NCBI GenBank assembly: GCA_905221085.1
Contig: CAJNBT010000001.1
Location: forward strand, 248,001-312,000
DNA length: 64,000 bases
Direction of reading: 5' to 3'
Source: a bacterium
Lineage (GTDB): Bacteria > Bacillota > Bacilli > Lactobacillales > Streptococcaceae
In this document: piece after piece, positions 25,864 through 38,391 of the stretch
Layout of the letters: every line of letters begins with the position of its first letter
Position numbering within the stretch: position 1 is the stretch's first letter
The notes under the pieces: model-generated
What the model saw: only the letters and a program-made list of their open reading frames with translations
Databases searched by the model: none
What the model was told of the DNA's origin: nothing
Translations under genes and position numbers: made by a program

Positions 25864-26556
25864 TTAAGCTAAGGCCTTCAAAAAGGCTAATAAGACTTGA
25901 GCAGAGCGACGTCCAGCTTCGATAATAAACTCATCAAAAGAGATGTTTGCTTCATGGTTGGCATTGTCACTCATAGCTCGGATGACTAAGACTGGAAGAT
26001 TAAGGGCATGAGCTGCTTGAGCAATAGCTGCCCCCTCCATCTCAACAGCTAAAACTTCTGGGAAATGGAACTTAATCGCTTCTATCTTATCATTTCCAGC
26101 AACAAAACTATCTCCTGTAGCAATCAAACCAAGATGCCAGTTTTGATCCAATTGAGATAAACTCTCTTGGATTTTGGCAACAAAAGTTTTATCTGATTCG
26201 AAATAAAGTGGTTGTTGCGCCATTTGTCCATAAGCATAGCCAAAAGCTGTGACATCCACATCATGATAGACTAAGTTGTCAGCAATCACAACATCCCCAA
26301 CAGCAATACCTTCTGCTACTGCCCCAGCTGATCCTGTATTAATAAGAGCATCCACCTGGAAATGATCAGCCAAAATCGCCACACTCATAGCAGACATGAC
26401 CTTACCAATTCCACTTTCTACAAGAACGACTTCATGCGAGGCAATGGTTCCTGTATGATAGGTATTGCCTAAAACAACTTGCTCCTGAGCATTTTCTAGA
26501 TGCTGGACCAGATAAGCCAGTTCTTCTGGCATAGCCGCAATAATTCCTATTTTCAT
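25864..26556 (-). CDS. mtnN: 5'-methylthioadenosine/S-adenosylhomocysteine nucleosidase
   Basis: 230 residues. The phosphorylase-like fold shows MKIGIIAAMPEEL, GIGKVMSAM, NTGSAGAV and VEMEGAAIAQAA, plus the catalytic Asp in RAMSDNA. It removes adenine from MTA and SAH, feeding methionine salvage and AI-2 synthesis. It is 16 bp after macP, in the glmU-nudix-macP-mtnN operon. Confidence 0.97.
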   Translation of the reverse strand: MKIGIIAAMPEELAYLVQHLENAQEQVVLGNTYHTGTIASHEVVLVESGIGKVMSAMSVAILADHFQVDALINTGSAGAVAEGIAVGDVVIADNLVYHDVDVTAFGYAYGQMAQQPLYFESDKTFVAKIQESLSQLDQNWHLGLIATGDSFVAGNDKIEAIKFHFPEVLAVEMEGAAIAQAAHALNLPVLVIRAMSDNANHEANISFDEFIIEAGRRSAQVLLAFLKALA

Positions 26557-26572
26557 TTCAATTCCTTTTCGA

Positions 26573-26884
26573 TTACAAAAGTTTCATTGCTAAGACAAGC
26601 AAAATCAAGAGAAAGATGACTGCAAATAAGATTTTATTCAGTTTAGAATTGAAGACATTTCTCTTAGTATTTTCAATGCGACGGCTTTTATGAATAGACG
26701 GTTCGACCTGAATCTTCAAGGTTTCCTGGCTAAAACCATGATCCTTAGGATTGGCATAACCAAAACTGGAAGAAGAGGTTGGTAAAATCTTAGTCTCCTC
26801 ATCATCTAGCAAAGGGGGACCTGAAATTTTTTCGCCTCTATTAGCCCTTTCAATCATTTCATCGGTTAATAAAGGTTTACCCAT
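26573..26884 (-). CDS. macP: MacP, positive regulator of PBP2a
   Basis: 103 residues. The N-terminus [19 protein letters not shown] is diagnostic; a disordered cytoplasmic stretch carries a Thr at residue 31 (near the StkP phosphosite reported in pneumococcus), and one C-terminal membrane helix covers about 84-102. In S. pneumoniae it activates the peptidoglycan synthase PBP2a at midcell. Located between a nudix gene and mtnN downstream of glmU. Confidence 0.9.
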   Translation of the reverse strand: MGKPLLTDEMIERANRGEKISGPPLLDDEETKILPTSSSSFGYANPKDHGFSQETLKIQVEPSIHKSRRIENTKRNVFNSKLNKILFAVIFLLILLVLAMKLL

Positions 26885-26895
26885 ACTGACCTCCT

Positions 26896-27441
26896 CTATT
26901 TTTTGTGCAATTCCCAGTATTGAACAGCCATAATTGTCTTGGCATCACAGATATGACCTGATTGGATTAATTTCTTGGCTTCTTCTAAGCTCACTTCAAG
27001 GACTTCCAAGGTCTCATCCTCATCCTGCGGACGCGGATTTTCCACTTTTGTCAAATCACTGGCTAGGTATAATTTTAACTTTTCATTACAAAAGCCAATG
27101 GCTGAGTAAAAGTCATACAAAAGTTCTAACTTCCCTGTATAGGCTGTTTCTTCCTCTAATTCACGAAGGGCTGCTGCTACAGGGTCTGTATTTTCTCCTA
27201 CTTCTAATTTTCCGGCTGGAATTTCGTAAGAGACAGCCTCGATGGCCTTGCGGTACTGCTTGACCAAGATCAGTTTTTGCTCATCCGTTACTGCTAAAAC
27301 ACAGACAGCTCCATTGTGGAAAATTAAATCTCGTTGGGCAGTTCCTTTACCTTCTGGTAATTCAACCTGATCTTGTACCAGTTTAAATATTGGTCCTTGA
27401 TAGATTTCTTTACGGCTAAGTGTTTTTTCTTCAAATTCCAT
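26896..27441 (-). CDS. Nudix hydrolase, ADP-ribose pyrophosphatase type
   Basis: 181 residues. The Nudix box G-x5-E-x7-REUxEE-x-GU is present as [25 protein letters not shown] (about 78-102). N-terminal [14 protein letters not shown] and [18 protein letters not shown] match ADP-ribose pyrophosphatases. It is 9 bp after glmU and 11 bp before macP. Confidence 0.92.
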   Translation of the reverse strand: MEFEEKTLSRKEIYQGPIFKLVQDQVELPEGKGTAQRDLIFHNGAVCVLAVTDEQKLILVKQYRKAIEAVSYEIPAGKLEVGENTDPVAAALRELEEETAYTGKLELLYDFYSAIGFCNEKLKLYLASDLTKVENPRPQDEDETLEVLEVSLEEAKKLIQSGHICDAKTIMAVQYWELHKK

Positions 27442-27450
27442 GATAGGCTC

Positions 27451-28845
<1,395 letters not shown>

Positions 28846-28948
28846 CTAGAAATTCCCTTTTATTATACCATATTTCAAATCATTCCGCGCTCTTGAATGA
28901 AAAAATGCTCTAAAGTCCTTTCCTTAACCCATTTTTTGAGTATTTTTT

Positions 28949-28985
28949 TTGATTTTTTCCCATTTTTAAGGTAAAATTATGAGAT
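28949..28985 (+). promoter_or_regulatory. Promoter predicting an almost leaderless GH25 transcript
   Basis: -35 TTGATT at 28949-28954, a 17-bp spacer and TAAAAT at 28972-28977. The predicted start is two or three bases before the ATG at 28986; no ribosome site can be placed. Confidence 0.5.
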
Positions 28986-29786
28986 ATGAGAAAGAAAATT
29001 AATCCGCTTATTTTGTTTGGTTTTTTTGGGATTATGATTTTCATTTTAATCCTGAATCGCCCTCGTTTTGAGGACCATCCTGTAAAAACAAAGTCAAATA
29101 TCGCGCAAGTAGAGACACAAGCGCTACACAATATAGATAAACCAGTAATTGATGTTTCTGGTTGGCAACGTCCTGAGGAAATTAATTACGATACTCTGTC
29201 TCAAAACATTTCTGGAGCTATCGTTCGTGTCCATAGTGGCGCTCAGTCTTCAAAAGAAAACGATGCTTCCTTTGTTAATGGGGTAGATAAGGCCTTTAAA
29301 ACCCATATTACCGAGTTTCAAAAACGAAATGTCCCAGTTGGTGTCTATGCCTTTGTGGCTGGAAAAAGTGTCCAAGAAATGGAAAAGGCCGCTGAAGTTT
29401 TTTATAATGCTTCATCTCCATACAGCCCTAGCTACTATTGGCTAGATGTGGAAGACAAAACCATGTCCAATATGAACGAAGGGGTTGAAGCCTTTCGAGC
29501 AAAACTAGAATCGCTAGGTGCAAAAAACATCGGAATCTACGTTGGGGTCTACTTCATGGAAGAACACAGTATTGATACAGACAAGTTTACCTCTGTTTGG
29601 ATTCCTTCCTATGGTTCTGACTCAGGATTTTACGAGGCAACTCCTAAGACTGATTTAGATTACGACATCCATCAGTACACTTCTAAAGGAAAAATTGCTG
29701 GCTTTGATCACGATTTGGATATCAACGTTATCTCTTCCTTAAAAAACAAAGAAGAAACCTTTAGAAAACTCTTTTTAAAACCTTAA
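28986..29786 (+). CDS. Membrane-anchored glycoside hydrolase family 25 (lysozyme-like)
   Basis: 266 residues. An N-terminal membrane helix (about 7-22) with lysines before it directs the rest outside. The GH25 barrel starts at VIDVSGWQ (about 54), with YYWLDVEDK carrying the DxE catalytic acids and DLDINVISSL near the end. GH25 enzymes cleave the MurNAc-GlcNAc bond of peptidoglycan. No choline-binding repeats, unlike pneumococcal LytC. Head of the plus-strand run; function beyond muramidase is inferred. Confidence 0.88.
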   Translation: MRKKINPLILFGFFGIMIFILILNRPRFEDHPVKTKSNIAQVETQALHNIDKPVIDVSGWQRPEEINYDTLSQNISGAIVRVHSGAQSSKENDASFVNGVDKAFKTHITEFQKRNVPVGVYAFVAGKSVQEMEKAAEVFYNASSPYSPSYYWLDVEDKTMSNMNEGVEAFRAKLESLGAKNIGIYVGVYFMEEHSIDTDKFTSVWIPSYGSDSGFYEATPKTDLDYDIHQYTSKGKIAGFDHDLDINVISSLKNKEETFRKLFLKP

Positions 29787-29815
29787 AAGCATTTGTTTAT
29801 CATTTGCTTTTTCTT
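29785..29815 (+). terminator. Probable terminator of the GH25 gene
   Basis: AAAAGCA/TGCTTTT stem followed by TCTTTTTG. Confidence 0.55.
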
Positions 29816-29880
29816 TTTGTGTTTGATTGTGATACAATATAATAAGGATTTTTTGAAATAGAAATAGTTGGAGGAAAAAT

Positions 29881-30723
29881 ATGCTCTCATGGTTAGCACG
29901 CCTTATTAAAGGGATTGTCATTGCTCTTGGATTTATCCTACCGGGAATTTCCGGAGGGGTTCTAGCAGCAATATTAGGAATTTATGAACGAATGATTGGT
30001 TTTCTGGCTCATCCCTTTAAAGACTTTAAAGAAAATGTTTTGTACTTTATTCCAGTTGCCATCGGTATGCTTCTGGGAATCGGCTTATTTTCTTACCCGA
30101 TTGAATACTTGCTTGAAAATTATCAGGTCTTTGTCTTATGGAGCTTTGCTGGTGCCATCATTGGTACAGTTCCTAGTCTCCTCAAGGAATCAACTCGAGA
30201 ATCTGACCGAGACAAGATTGATTTAGCTTGGTTCTGGACAACCTTTATCATTTCTGGATTAGGACTCTATGCCTTAAATTTTGTTGTTGGAACCTTAAGT
30301 GCCAGCTTTCTTAATTTCGTCCTAGCAGGCTCACTATTGGCCCTTGGTGTATTGGTTCCTGGCCTCAGCCCATCAAATCTACTTTTGATTTTAGGCCTCT
30401 ATGCTCCTATGTTGACTGGTTTTAAAACCTTTGACCTCTTGGGAACCTTCTTCCCGATTGGAATTGGTGCAGGTGCAACTCTCATCATTTTTTCAAAATT
30501 GATGGATTATGCCTTAAACAACTACCACTCACGCGTCTATCATTTCATCATCGGTATCGTCCTATCAAGTACCCTTTTGATCTTGATTCCAAATGCAGGA
30601 AACGCTGAAAGTATCCAATACACAGGCCTTTCACTTGTCGGTTATGTCATCATCGCCTTCTTCTTTGCGCTGGGAATCTGGCTTGGTATTTGGATGAGCC
30701 AATTGGAAGATAAGTATAAATAA
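29881..30723 (+). CDS. DUF368 undecaprenyl-phosphate translocase (PopT type)
   Basis: 280 residues, about nine membrane helices. The two inverted signature segments are LPGISGGVLAAILGIYE (about 20-36) and VPGLSPSNLLLILGLY (about 158-173). DUF368 proteins were recently shown to recycle the lipid carrier C55-P across the membrane, so it probably supports wall synthesis. Start overlap TAATG couples it to ybaK. RBS TGGAGGA. Confidence 0.88.
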   Translation: MLSWLARLIKGIVIALGFILPGISGGVLAAILGIYERMIGFLAHPFKDFKENVLYFIPVAIGMLLGIGLFSYPIEYLLENYQVFVLWSFAGAIIGTVPSLLKESTRESDRDKIDLAWFWTTFIISGLGLYALNFVVGTLSASFLNFVLAGSLLALGVLVPGLSPSNLLLILGLYAPMLTGFKTFDLLGTFFPIGIGAGATLIIFSKLMDYALNNYHSRVYHFIIGIVLSSTLLILIPNAGNAESIQYTGLSLVGYVIIAFFFALGIWLGIWMSQLEDKYK

Positions 30724-31208
30724 TGGCAAAAAAAGTTAAAGTCAAAAAAACATTAGTAGAACAAATCCTGTCTAAAGCAGGTATCCCACACCAGGGGATT
30801 CAAATCAATGCCCTGGAAGGAGAGCTTCCTCAAGGTTATGAACGAGACCAGATTTTCAAAACCTTGGCTCTTTTGGGTGACAAAACCGGACCGATTATAG
30901 GAATTGTCCCTATCACTCAACACTTGTCGGAAAAGAAACTAGCCAAAATTTCTGGCAATAAAAAAGTGAGCATGATTCCCCAAAAGGACTTGGAAAAAAC
31001 AACAGGTTATATTCATGGAGCCAATAATCCCGTCGGAATCCGTCAAAAACACAATTACCCCATTTTTATCGATAAAATTGCTTTAGACTTGGATCAAATG
31101 ATTGTCTCTGCTGGGGAAGTTGGTCACAGTATTATCGTCGCTCCACAAGACTTGGCTAACTTTGTAAAAGCTGACTTTGCAGATATCTTGGAGGGCAGCC
31201 AAGAATGA
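30723..31208 (+). CDS. ybaK: YbaK/EbsC-type aminoacyl-tRNA deacylase
   Basis: 161 residues. YbaK-domain features: KTLALLGDKTGPIIGIVPI, the catalytic-lysine region GNKKVSMIPQKDLEKTTGYIHGANNPVGI, and SAGEVGHSIIVAPQDL. It hydrolyses mischarged Cys-tRNA(Pro) or related species. Overlaps its neighbours on both sides (TAATG and ATGA), so it is in an operon with the C55-P carrier and a phosphatase. Confidence 0.92.
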   Translation: MAKKVKVKKTLVEQILSKAGIPHQGIQINALEGELPQGYERDQIFKTLALLGDKTGPIIGIVPITQHLSEKKLAKISGNKKVSMIPQKDLEKTTGYIHGANNPVGIRQKHNYPIFIDKIALDLDQMIVSAGEVGHSIIVAPQDLANFVKADFADILEGSQE

Positions 31209-31822
31209 AACTCTACTTTGTCCGCCACGGTCGTACCCTCTGGAACCAAGAAAGTCGCTTTCAAGGTGCTAGTGGAGATTCACCCCTTCTTCCTGAATCT
31301 ATTAACACTCTAAAACGACTTGGCCAGTATCTCAAGGAAATTCCTTTTGATCAGATTTATTCAAGTGATTTACCTCGAGCGGTCAAATCTGCTGAAATTA
31401 TCCAAAGTCAACTCCAGACCCCCTGTCCTTTAGAAAGTGTTCCTAATCTCCGTGAATGGCAGCTTGGGAAATTAGAAGGTTTGAAAATCGCAACCTTGGA
31501 AGCAATTTACCCGCAACAAATCAAAGCTTTCCGATCTAATCTTGCCAAGTTTGACACTCAAATGTTCGGAGCCGAATCCCTCTATAGCACCACACAACGG
31601 ACCATCCAATTCATCAAATCCTTAAAAGATAGTCCGGCTGAGCGTTTTCTAATTGTCGGTCACGGCGCCAATCTTACTGCCAGTCTTCGTACTCTCCTAG
31701 GCTATAAAGAGCCTCTTCTTCGTAAAGATGGCGGTCTAGCAAATGCCAGCCTGACCATTCTAGAAACCCATGATTTTGAAACATTCACTCTCGATACTTG
31801 GAATGATACCTCTTATCAATAA
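31205..31822 (+). CDS. Histidine phosphatase family protein (phosphoglycerate mutase-like)
   Basis: 205 residues. Catalytic motif FVRHGRTLWN at residues 5-14, SSDLPRAVKSA, the acid in REWQLGKLEG, and the second histidine in VGHGANLTA. Probably a phosphatase for a small metabolite; substrate unknown. Overlaps ybaK by four bases and is followed by a terminator. Confidence 0.9.
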   Translation: MKLYFVRHGRTLWNQESRFQGASGDSPLLPESINTLKRLGQYLKEIPFDQIYSSDLPRAVKSAEIIQSQLQTPCPLESVPNLREWQLGKLEGLKIATLEAIYPQQIKAFRSNLAKFDTQMFGAESLYSTTQRTIQFIKSLKDSPAERFLIVGHGANLTASLRTLLGYKEPLLRKDGGLANASLTILETHDFETFTLDTWNDTSYQ

Positions 31823-31853
31823 AGAACTTGATTTTAGCGTCAAGTTCTTTTTA
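31821..31853 (+). terminator. Terminator before lysS
   Basis: Stem AAGAACTTG/CAAGTTCTT followed by TTTAG; ends the GH25-side operon. Confidence 0.85.
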
Positions 31854-31950
31854 GTTTTTAAAGATTATCCGTGAATTTCTTGGATATTTATGATAAAATG
31901 AGAGTATCGCAAAAAAATGACTCATCGTATTCAATTTTGAGTAAAACTAG

Positions 31951-33449
<1,499 letters not shown>

Positions 33450-33450
<1 letters not shown>

Positions 33451-33555
33451 TACTCTTCGAAAATCAAATTCAAACCACGTCAGCGTTGCCTTGCCGTACT
33501 CAAGTACAGCCTGCGGCTAGCTTCCTAGTTTGCTCTTTGATTTTCATTGAGTATA
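33450..33555 (+). repeat. BOX element, boxA-boxC
   Basis: 106-bp copy without boxB, starting at the final base of the lysS stop codon, as the copy after uraA does. Contains CCACGTCAGCGTTGCC and ends CATTGAGTATA. Confidence 0.9.
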
Positions 33556-33560
33556 ATCAC

Positions 33561-33592
33561 TTATCCTCTGGTACTTGCCAGAGGATTTTTTT
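33561..33592 (+). terminator. Terminator of lysS
   Basis: Stem ATCCTCTGG/CCAGAGGAT with loop TACTTG and TTTTTTT; it lies beyond the BOX element, which is therefore transcribed. Confidence 0.85.
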
Positions 33593-33618
33593 GATGCAAA
33601 AAGAGACTGAGGTAACAC

Positions 33619-34458
33619 TCAATCTCTACTTTTCACTTCTTTGGTTGCTACATCTTCTCCAAACCACTTTTGGCTGATTTCTTGGAACTTCCCTTCTTGG
33701 TAAAGTTGAACAAAAGCTTGGTTTAAAGCTTGGAGTAATCTTTTGTCAGCAGGTCTGACACCTACAGCAAAAGATTCACTTTCAAATCCTGCTGAAAAGA
33801 CATTATAGTCATTTAATATTCCTTCAGACTGAAGATAATAATTGGCATACACTCGGTCAATCAACAAGGCATCAATTCGGTCATTTTTCAAATCAATCAA
33901 GGCCTCATTAAAACTCTGGTATTGATTGGCCTTCTGGTCTTTGACACGATTTTTCAGTAAATCTGGCTGGGCTTCAAAGTCTAAATAACCAGAGGAACCT
34001 GCTTGGGCTCCCAAGGTCTTATCCTTCATATCCTCTACTGAATGAATTTGCTGGCTTTTCTTCGCAACCAGAACTTGCTGATTTTCCATATATGGAATGC
34101 TAAAGGCAACTTTCTCTCGGCGTTCATCAGTGGCAGAATAGCCATTCCAAATGGCGTCTATGGTTCCATTTTGCAGTTCCGTCTCCTTCATATCCCAGTC
34201 GATTGGCTGAAATTGAACCTTAAAACCCAATTTTTCAGAGACAGCTTGTGCTAAGTCAATATCAAAGCCTGTATACTGTCCATTCTTTTCTTCAAATCCC
34301 ATAGGTACGAAGGTATTATCAAAACCAATAGTAATAGTCCCCTGCTCTTGATATTTATCCCAGTTATCCTGCTTTGGATCACTAGCCTTCTGAGTACAAG
34401 CTGTTAAAAAGAGTGTCAGGAGAGAAACCAATACTAAAGCAATTTTCTTATTAGTCAT
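33619..34458 (-). CDS. Polar amino-acid ABC transporter substrate-binding lipoprotein
   Basis: 279 residues from the ATG behind AGGAGG. Lipoprotein signal ending LFLTAC with Cys21 as lipid site, then the SBP_bac_3 fold: GTITIGFDNTFVPMGFEEKNGQYTGFDIDL, and WNGYSATDERREKVAFS. Binds a polar amino acid or a similar ligand; not determinable more exactly. Third gene of permease-ATPase-binding protein on the minus strand. Confidence 0.93.
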   Translation of the reverse strand: MTNKKIALVLVSLLTLFLTACTQKASDPKQDNWDKYQEQGTITIGFDNTFVPMGFEEKNGQYTGFDIDLAQAVSEKLGFKVQFQPIDWDMKETELQNGTIDAIWNGYSATDERREKVAFSIPYMENQQVLVAKKSQQIHSVEDMKDKTLGAQAGSSGYLDFEAQPDLLKNRVKDQKANQYQSFNEALIDLKNDRIDALLIDRVYANYYLQSEGILNDYNVFSAGFESESFAVGVRPADKRLLQALNQAFVQLYQEGKFQEISQKWFGEDVATKEVKSRD

Positions 34459-34467
34459 TGACACCTC

Positions 34468-35097
34468 CTACTTGGGCTCAACCTTGAGAATCTGATCTGC
34501 GATATTTTCAGCGAATTGTAAGTCGTGGGTTACCACAATCTGTGTCATCCCAAGTTCCCTATTTTGCAGGAGCAGTTTTTCCACTTCCAAGCGCAATTCT
34601 GGATCTAGGGCAGAAGTTGGTTCATCGTAGCCAATGATTTCTGGGTCAATCATCATAGCACGCGCCAAGGCCACCCGCTGCTTTTGCCCACCTGATAGTG
34701 AGAAGGGATAAGCATCTGCATGTCCTGCCAGCCCTAACTGTTCCAAGAGTCCACGCGCCTTCTTCTCAGCCTCCTCCTGCTTCATTCCCATGGTTTTTAC
34801 AGGAGATAAGGTCAAATTGTCTAGAACTGATAAATGAGGGAAAAGTTGAAAATCTTGGAAGACAAATCCCAGTAGATTTCGCTTCTCCAATTCATCCAGT
34901 TCTAAAGATTCTCCATTATAAAAGATTTGCCCAGAATTAATAGTTTCAAGACCTGCAAGCATACGTAAGAGAGTTGTCTTACCTCCACCAGAAGGCCCAA
35001 CGATAGCCAGGATTTGCTTTTCAGGAATTTTTAGACTGAAATTAGATAAAATTTGCTTTTCACCAAATCCCTTATTGATATTTCGTAATTCTAACAT
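34468..35097 (-). CDS. Polar amino-acid ABC transporter ATPase
   Basis: 209 residues. Walker A GPSGGGKTT (33-41), Q-loop FVFQDFQLFP, signature LSGGQKQRVALARAMM, Walker B EIIGYDEPTSALD (Tyr replaces the usual hydrophobic residue; otherwise intact) and H-switch VVTHD. Short but complete. RBS GGAGGTTGCC. Confidence 0.95.
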   Translation of the reverse strand: MLELRNINKGFGEKQILSNFSLKIPEKQILAIVGPSGGGKTTLLRMLAGLETINSGQIFYNGESLELDELEKRNLLGFVFQDFQLFPHLSVLDNLTLSPVKTMGMKQEEAEKKARGLLEQLGLAGHADAYPFSLSGGQKQRVALARAMMIDPEIIGYDEPTSALDPELRLEVEKLLLQNRELGMTQIVVTHDLQFAENIADQILKVEPK

Positions 35098-35106
35098 GGC
35101 AACCTC

Positions 35107-35748
35107 CTATCTATAGTAACTGTACTTCTTCTCAACTTTTTTGGCAAGAATGGTTACAATACCAATCAAAATCAAGTAAATGGCTCCTGCCAAGAACATA
35201 GGAACCAGACTAGCATCACGGTTGGCAGCTGTTCGACTCGCCAAGATAAGGTCTGAAAGTCCTAGAGCATAGACCAGAGAGGTATCCTTGACCAAACTCA
35301 TGACTTCATTAAAGACACTAGGAAGAACAATCTTGGTCACCTGAGGCAAAATAATATAGCGAACTGTGTCAAAATGACTAAACTTCAAAACCTTAGCAGC
35401 CTCATATTGACCTTTAGGAATGGTATCAATTCCCCCACGAAAGATTTCAGCAAAGTAAGCCGCATAATTCAAAACAAAAGCAATAATGGCCGCAGGAAGG
35501 CGGTCCAAACGAATCCCAATACTTGGTAGAACATAATAAATAAAAATCAATTGCAAGAGCAAGGGCGTCCCCCGCATAATACAGATATAAATATTAATCA
35601 GATGATGGAGGAGCTTCCAATGGACTTGTAAGGCAAAGGCAATCAAAATGCCCAAAGGAATTGAAAAAATCAAGACCAGTGCAAAAACCTGCAAAGTCAT
35701 GCTTGCACCTCTCAATAAACTCGGTAATATCTCAAACAAATAAGACAT
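35107..35748 (-). CDS. Polar amino-acid ABC transporter permease
   Basis: 213 residues from the ATG behind AGGAGGTGC; an upstream ATG (19 codons) lacks a site. Five membrane helices and the HisM/GlnP-type EAA loop EVFR... here EIFRGGIDTIPKGQYEAAKVL. Starts the three-gene operon. Confidence 0.94.
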   Translation of the reverse strand: MSYLFEILPSLLRGASMTLQVFALVLIFSIPLGILIAFALQVHWKLLHHLINIYICIMRGTPLLLQLIFIYYVLPSIGIRLDRLPAAIIAFVLNYAAYFAEIFRGGIDTIPKGQYEAAKVLKFSHFDTVRYIILPQVTKIVLPSVFNEVMSLVKDTSLVYALGLSDLILASRTAANRDASLVPMFLAGAIYLILIGIVTILAKKVEKKYSYYR

Positions 35749-35888
35749 ACTGCACCTCCTAAAAATAATTGTTCCTATTATAGCATAAATAAACAAAATA
35801 ACCAATAATTTTTGTAAAAAAATTCTATTTGAAAAAGAAAAACTATATCTATCATAAATGATAAGATACAGTTTTAAAAAATATATTC

Positions 35889-37118
35889 TTACAATCTCTC
35901 AATCAGTTCTTGCATTTGCACATCATCTGGAACTAGTTTTAAGTAAGTTTGAGCATTGACTTTTGCTTCCTCAAAGTAGCCTAATTCACGCAAGAGATAG
36001 ATATAATGTTCCAGAAACTCGGGATTGTCCTTCAAATCTCCTGCCAACTCTTGGTAAAGCTCATAGGAAGTATCCAAATCGTCCATCTCTTGATAGGAAC
36101 GGGCAATCATCCACTTGGTCAAGAGATTTTCTGGCTCATCACTTTGTAAGTCTAGAATATCCTCATAACGTTCCTGTTCTAAATAAATAGTAGCTAAACG
36201 GAGTAAGATTTCTTCCATATCCTCAGCGTCTTCTTTTGCAGTAAGGAGATAGTTCTCTGCTCCACTAGTATCATGCAATTCATAAGAGAATTGTGAAGCA
36301 GCCAGTAAGAGGCGAGTTTCAAATGGATTTTTCTCCAAACCCTGCTTAGCAATACGTAGGGCTTCTTGAACTTGATGTTCCTTATGTAAGGCCTGACTAT
36401 AGCCATACTCATAGCCTTCAAAGTCAGAAGAAATGGTATCAATCTGCTTAAAGTAGAGGACAGCTTTTTGATATTCTTCTCGATCAAAGTAAAGACTGGC
36501 CAACTCAAAAGCTGTTAGGTCATCGTATTCTAACTCCAGGGCTTTTTCTAAAAACTCTGTGGCCGTTTCAAATTTCCCTAACTGAGCATAGGCAAAACCA
36601 ATCCGTTGATAGGTGGAAATGCCTGTTTGCTCATAAATAGTACGATTATCTAACTGGGCATAGCCTTGAATAGCCTCTTGGTAATTTTCCAACTCACTAT
36701 CCAACTCTGCCAAGCCCAATATCAATAGAGGATCCTCTGAATAGGTCAAAGCCTCCAGCAGTTTCTCACGCGCCACATCTGTCAAACCTTCCATCTGATA
36801 AAGATCCGCTTTCAGAGCCAAAGCCGAAATATACCAGTCACTATCAGCTTGGATTTCCTCAAGATAAGCAAAGGCTTCTTCGATTTGACCATCCTCGCTA
36901 GCAATAGCTGCTAGATTCAGATGAACCTCTGGAAAGTCCTCTACGATTTTCAGGTAAATTTCCTTGGCCTGAGGATAAAAACCAATCCCTTCAAGATAGG
37001 TGGCTAACTCATACAAAAGGTCACTTGGATCATTTTCTAAAGATTTGACGAAATAGTGCTCTGCCTTTGTTAAATCTTGTTCCTCCAAAGCCTGTAACAT
37101 CTGTTGACTATTGTTCAC
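35889..37118 (-). CDS. Tetratricopeptide-repeat protein
   Basis: 409 residues, initiated at GTG behind GGAAG and overlapping the AI-2E gene stop; an internal ATG eight codons later is an alternative. Almost the whole protein is TPR repeats (e.g. GYAQLGKFETATEFLEKALEL, YFDREEYQKAVLYFKQI), about ten units, acidic. A protein-interaction scaffold; the partner is unknown. Coupled to the membrane permease upstream. Confidence 0.9.
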   Translation of the reverse strand: MNNSQQMLQALEEQDLTKAEHYFVKSLENDPSDLLYELATYLEGIGFYPQAKEIYLKIVEDFPEVHLNLAAIASEDGQIEEAFAYLEEIQADSDWYISALALKADLYQMEGLTDVAREKLLEALTYSEDPLLILGLAELDSELENYQEAIQGYAQLDNRTIYEQTGISTYQRIGFAYAQLGKFETATEFLEKALELEYDDLTAFELASLYFDREEYQKAVLYFKQIDTISSDFEGYEYGYSQALHKEHQVQEALRIAKQGLEKNPFETRLLLAASQFSYELHDTSGAENYLLTAKEDAEDMEEILLRLATIYLEQERYEDILDLQSDEPENLLTKWMIARSYQEMDDLDTSYELYQELAGDLKDNPEFLEHYIYLLRELGYFEEAKVNAQTYLKLVPDDVQMQELIERL

Positions 37119-38274
37119 TCTCAACTTCCTTTCCCTCTAGTTCATATAGGCCACTAACTACCTTATACCATTCAAAAATCGCTGAAATGACAACTTTAGC
37201 AGAGGCATAAACTGGAATACCAAGCAAGACTCCCCAGATACCAAACATGGATCCTGAAGTTAACAAGACAAAAAGAACATTAATAGGATGGATGTTTAAT
37301 TGACTTCCCAAAATCAATGGAGAGACAAAACGGCCTTCAATAGTTTGTTCTACGATAAAGACAATCACTACTTTCAAAAGCATGACTGGTCCAGCAATCA
37401 AGCCCAATACGAGGGCAGGAAGCATGGCTAAGAAGCTACCAAGATAAGGAACCAGATTTAAAATACCAGCAGTAACCCCAAGCGTAACCGCATAGCGTAG
37501 ACCGATAATCTTGAAAAAGATGATAAACATTACCGCTACAATAATAGCTACTGTTACTTGCCCTCGAACATAATTGGACAACTGTTGATTCACATCTGAC
37601 AAAACCTGTCCAACAGGTTCCTTCAATTTCGTCGGCATGAATTGGGTTAAATAGTTACGCAAGCCTTTCCCATCACGCAAGAGATAAAAGAGCATGAAAG
37701 GAACGATAATCAAAGCAACAATCACTTGAGAAGTTCCACTAATAAAGGCGCTCACCCAGTTGACTGCCTGAGAAGAAACTTTACTTGCCCAAACTGTAGC
37801 TTGACTAGAGAAGTTTGTCAAAACTTGTTCTAACTGAGGCCTGAAATCATCTGGTAAATGCTTGGTTACCAAATCATTAATAACCCTGTCAGCATCTTCT
37901 AGGTAGATTGGTACATTTCTTGCAAATGTTAAGACCTGACGTTGCAGATTTGGAATAGCTACTGCCAAGCCCCAAATGATAAAGAGAGCGATGATGACAA
38001 AGACAATAGTGATAGCTATAACACGATTAACCTTATGCTTCTCCATCCAATCAACAATAGGATTTAACAAATAATATAGCAGTCCAGACAGAATGACAGG
38101 CAACATCACAACTGCCAAAAAGTCTAAAACAGGTGAAAATAGAAAACTAATCTTACTTAAAATAAAAAGATTCAGTCCCAATAATAAGGTTACCAAAAAT
38201 ACCGTAATGGCCTTGTTATCCAAAAACCACTTGAAAAACCAAGATAGGCTAAAATGTTTCTCTTTTTGTTCCAT
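37108..38274 (-). CDS. AI-2E family transporter (YtvI/PerM-like)
   Basis: 388 residues, about eight membrane helices. Family motifs include GRFVSPLILGSQLNIHPINVLFVLLTSGSMFGIWGVLLGIP. Exports unknown substrates; some members export AI-2, others are antiporters. The gene overlaps the TPR start by 11 bases. Confidence 0.88.
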   Translation of the reverse strand: MEQKEKHFSLSWFFKWFLDNKAITVFLVTLLLGLNLFILSKISFLFSPVLDFLAVVMLPVILSGLLYYLLNPIVDWMEKHKVNRVIAITIVFVIIALFIIWGLAVAIPNLQRQVLTFARNVPIYLEDADRVINDLVTKHLPDDFRPQLEQVLTNFSSQATVWASKVSSQAVNWVSAFISGTSQVIVALIIVPFMLFYLLRDGKGLRNYLTQFMPTKLKEPVGQVLSDVNQQLSNYVRGQVTVAIIVAVMFIIFFKIIGLRYAVTLGVTAGILNLVPYLGSFLAMLPALVLGLIAGPVMLLKVVIVFIVEQTIEGRFVSPLILGSQLNIHPINVLFVLLTSGSMFGIWGVLLGIPVYASAKVVISAIFEWYKVVSGLYELEGKEVESEQ

Positions 38275-38362
38275 ATATAATTCCTTTCTGTCGTTCTCTC
38301 ATTATACCATTTTTAGGCCAAAATAACTCTTTTTTAAAGTGCTTACATGGAGACAGCGACAT

Positions 38363-38388
38363 AAAAAATCCCCTCAAAAGAGGAGATT
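38363..38388 (-). terminator. Terminator of the oligopeptide-binding gene
   Basis: ATCTCCTCTTTTGAGGGGAT hairpin followed by TTTTTT on the minus strand. Confidence 0.85.
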
Positions 38389-38391
38389 CGA

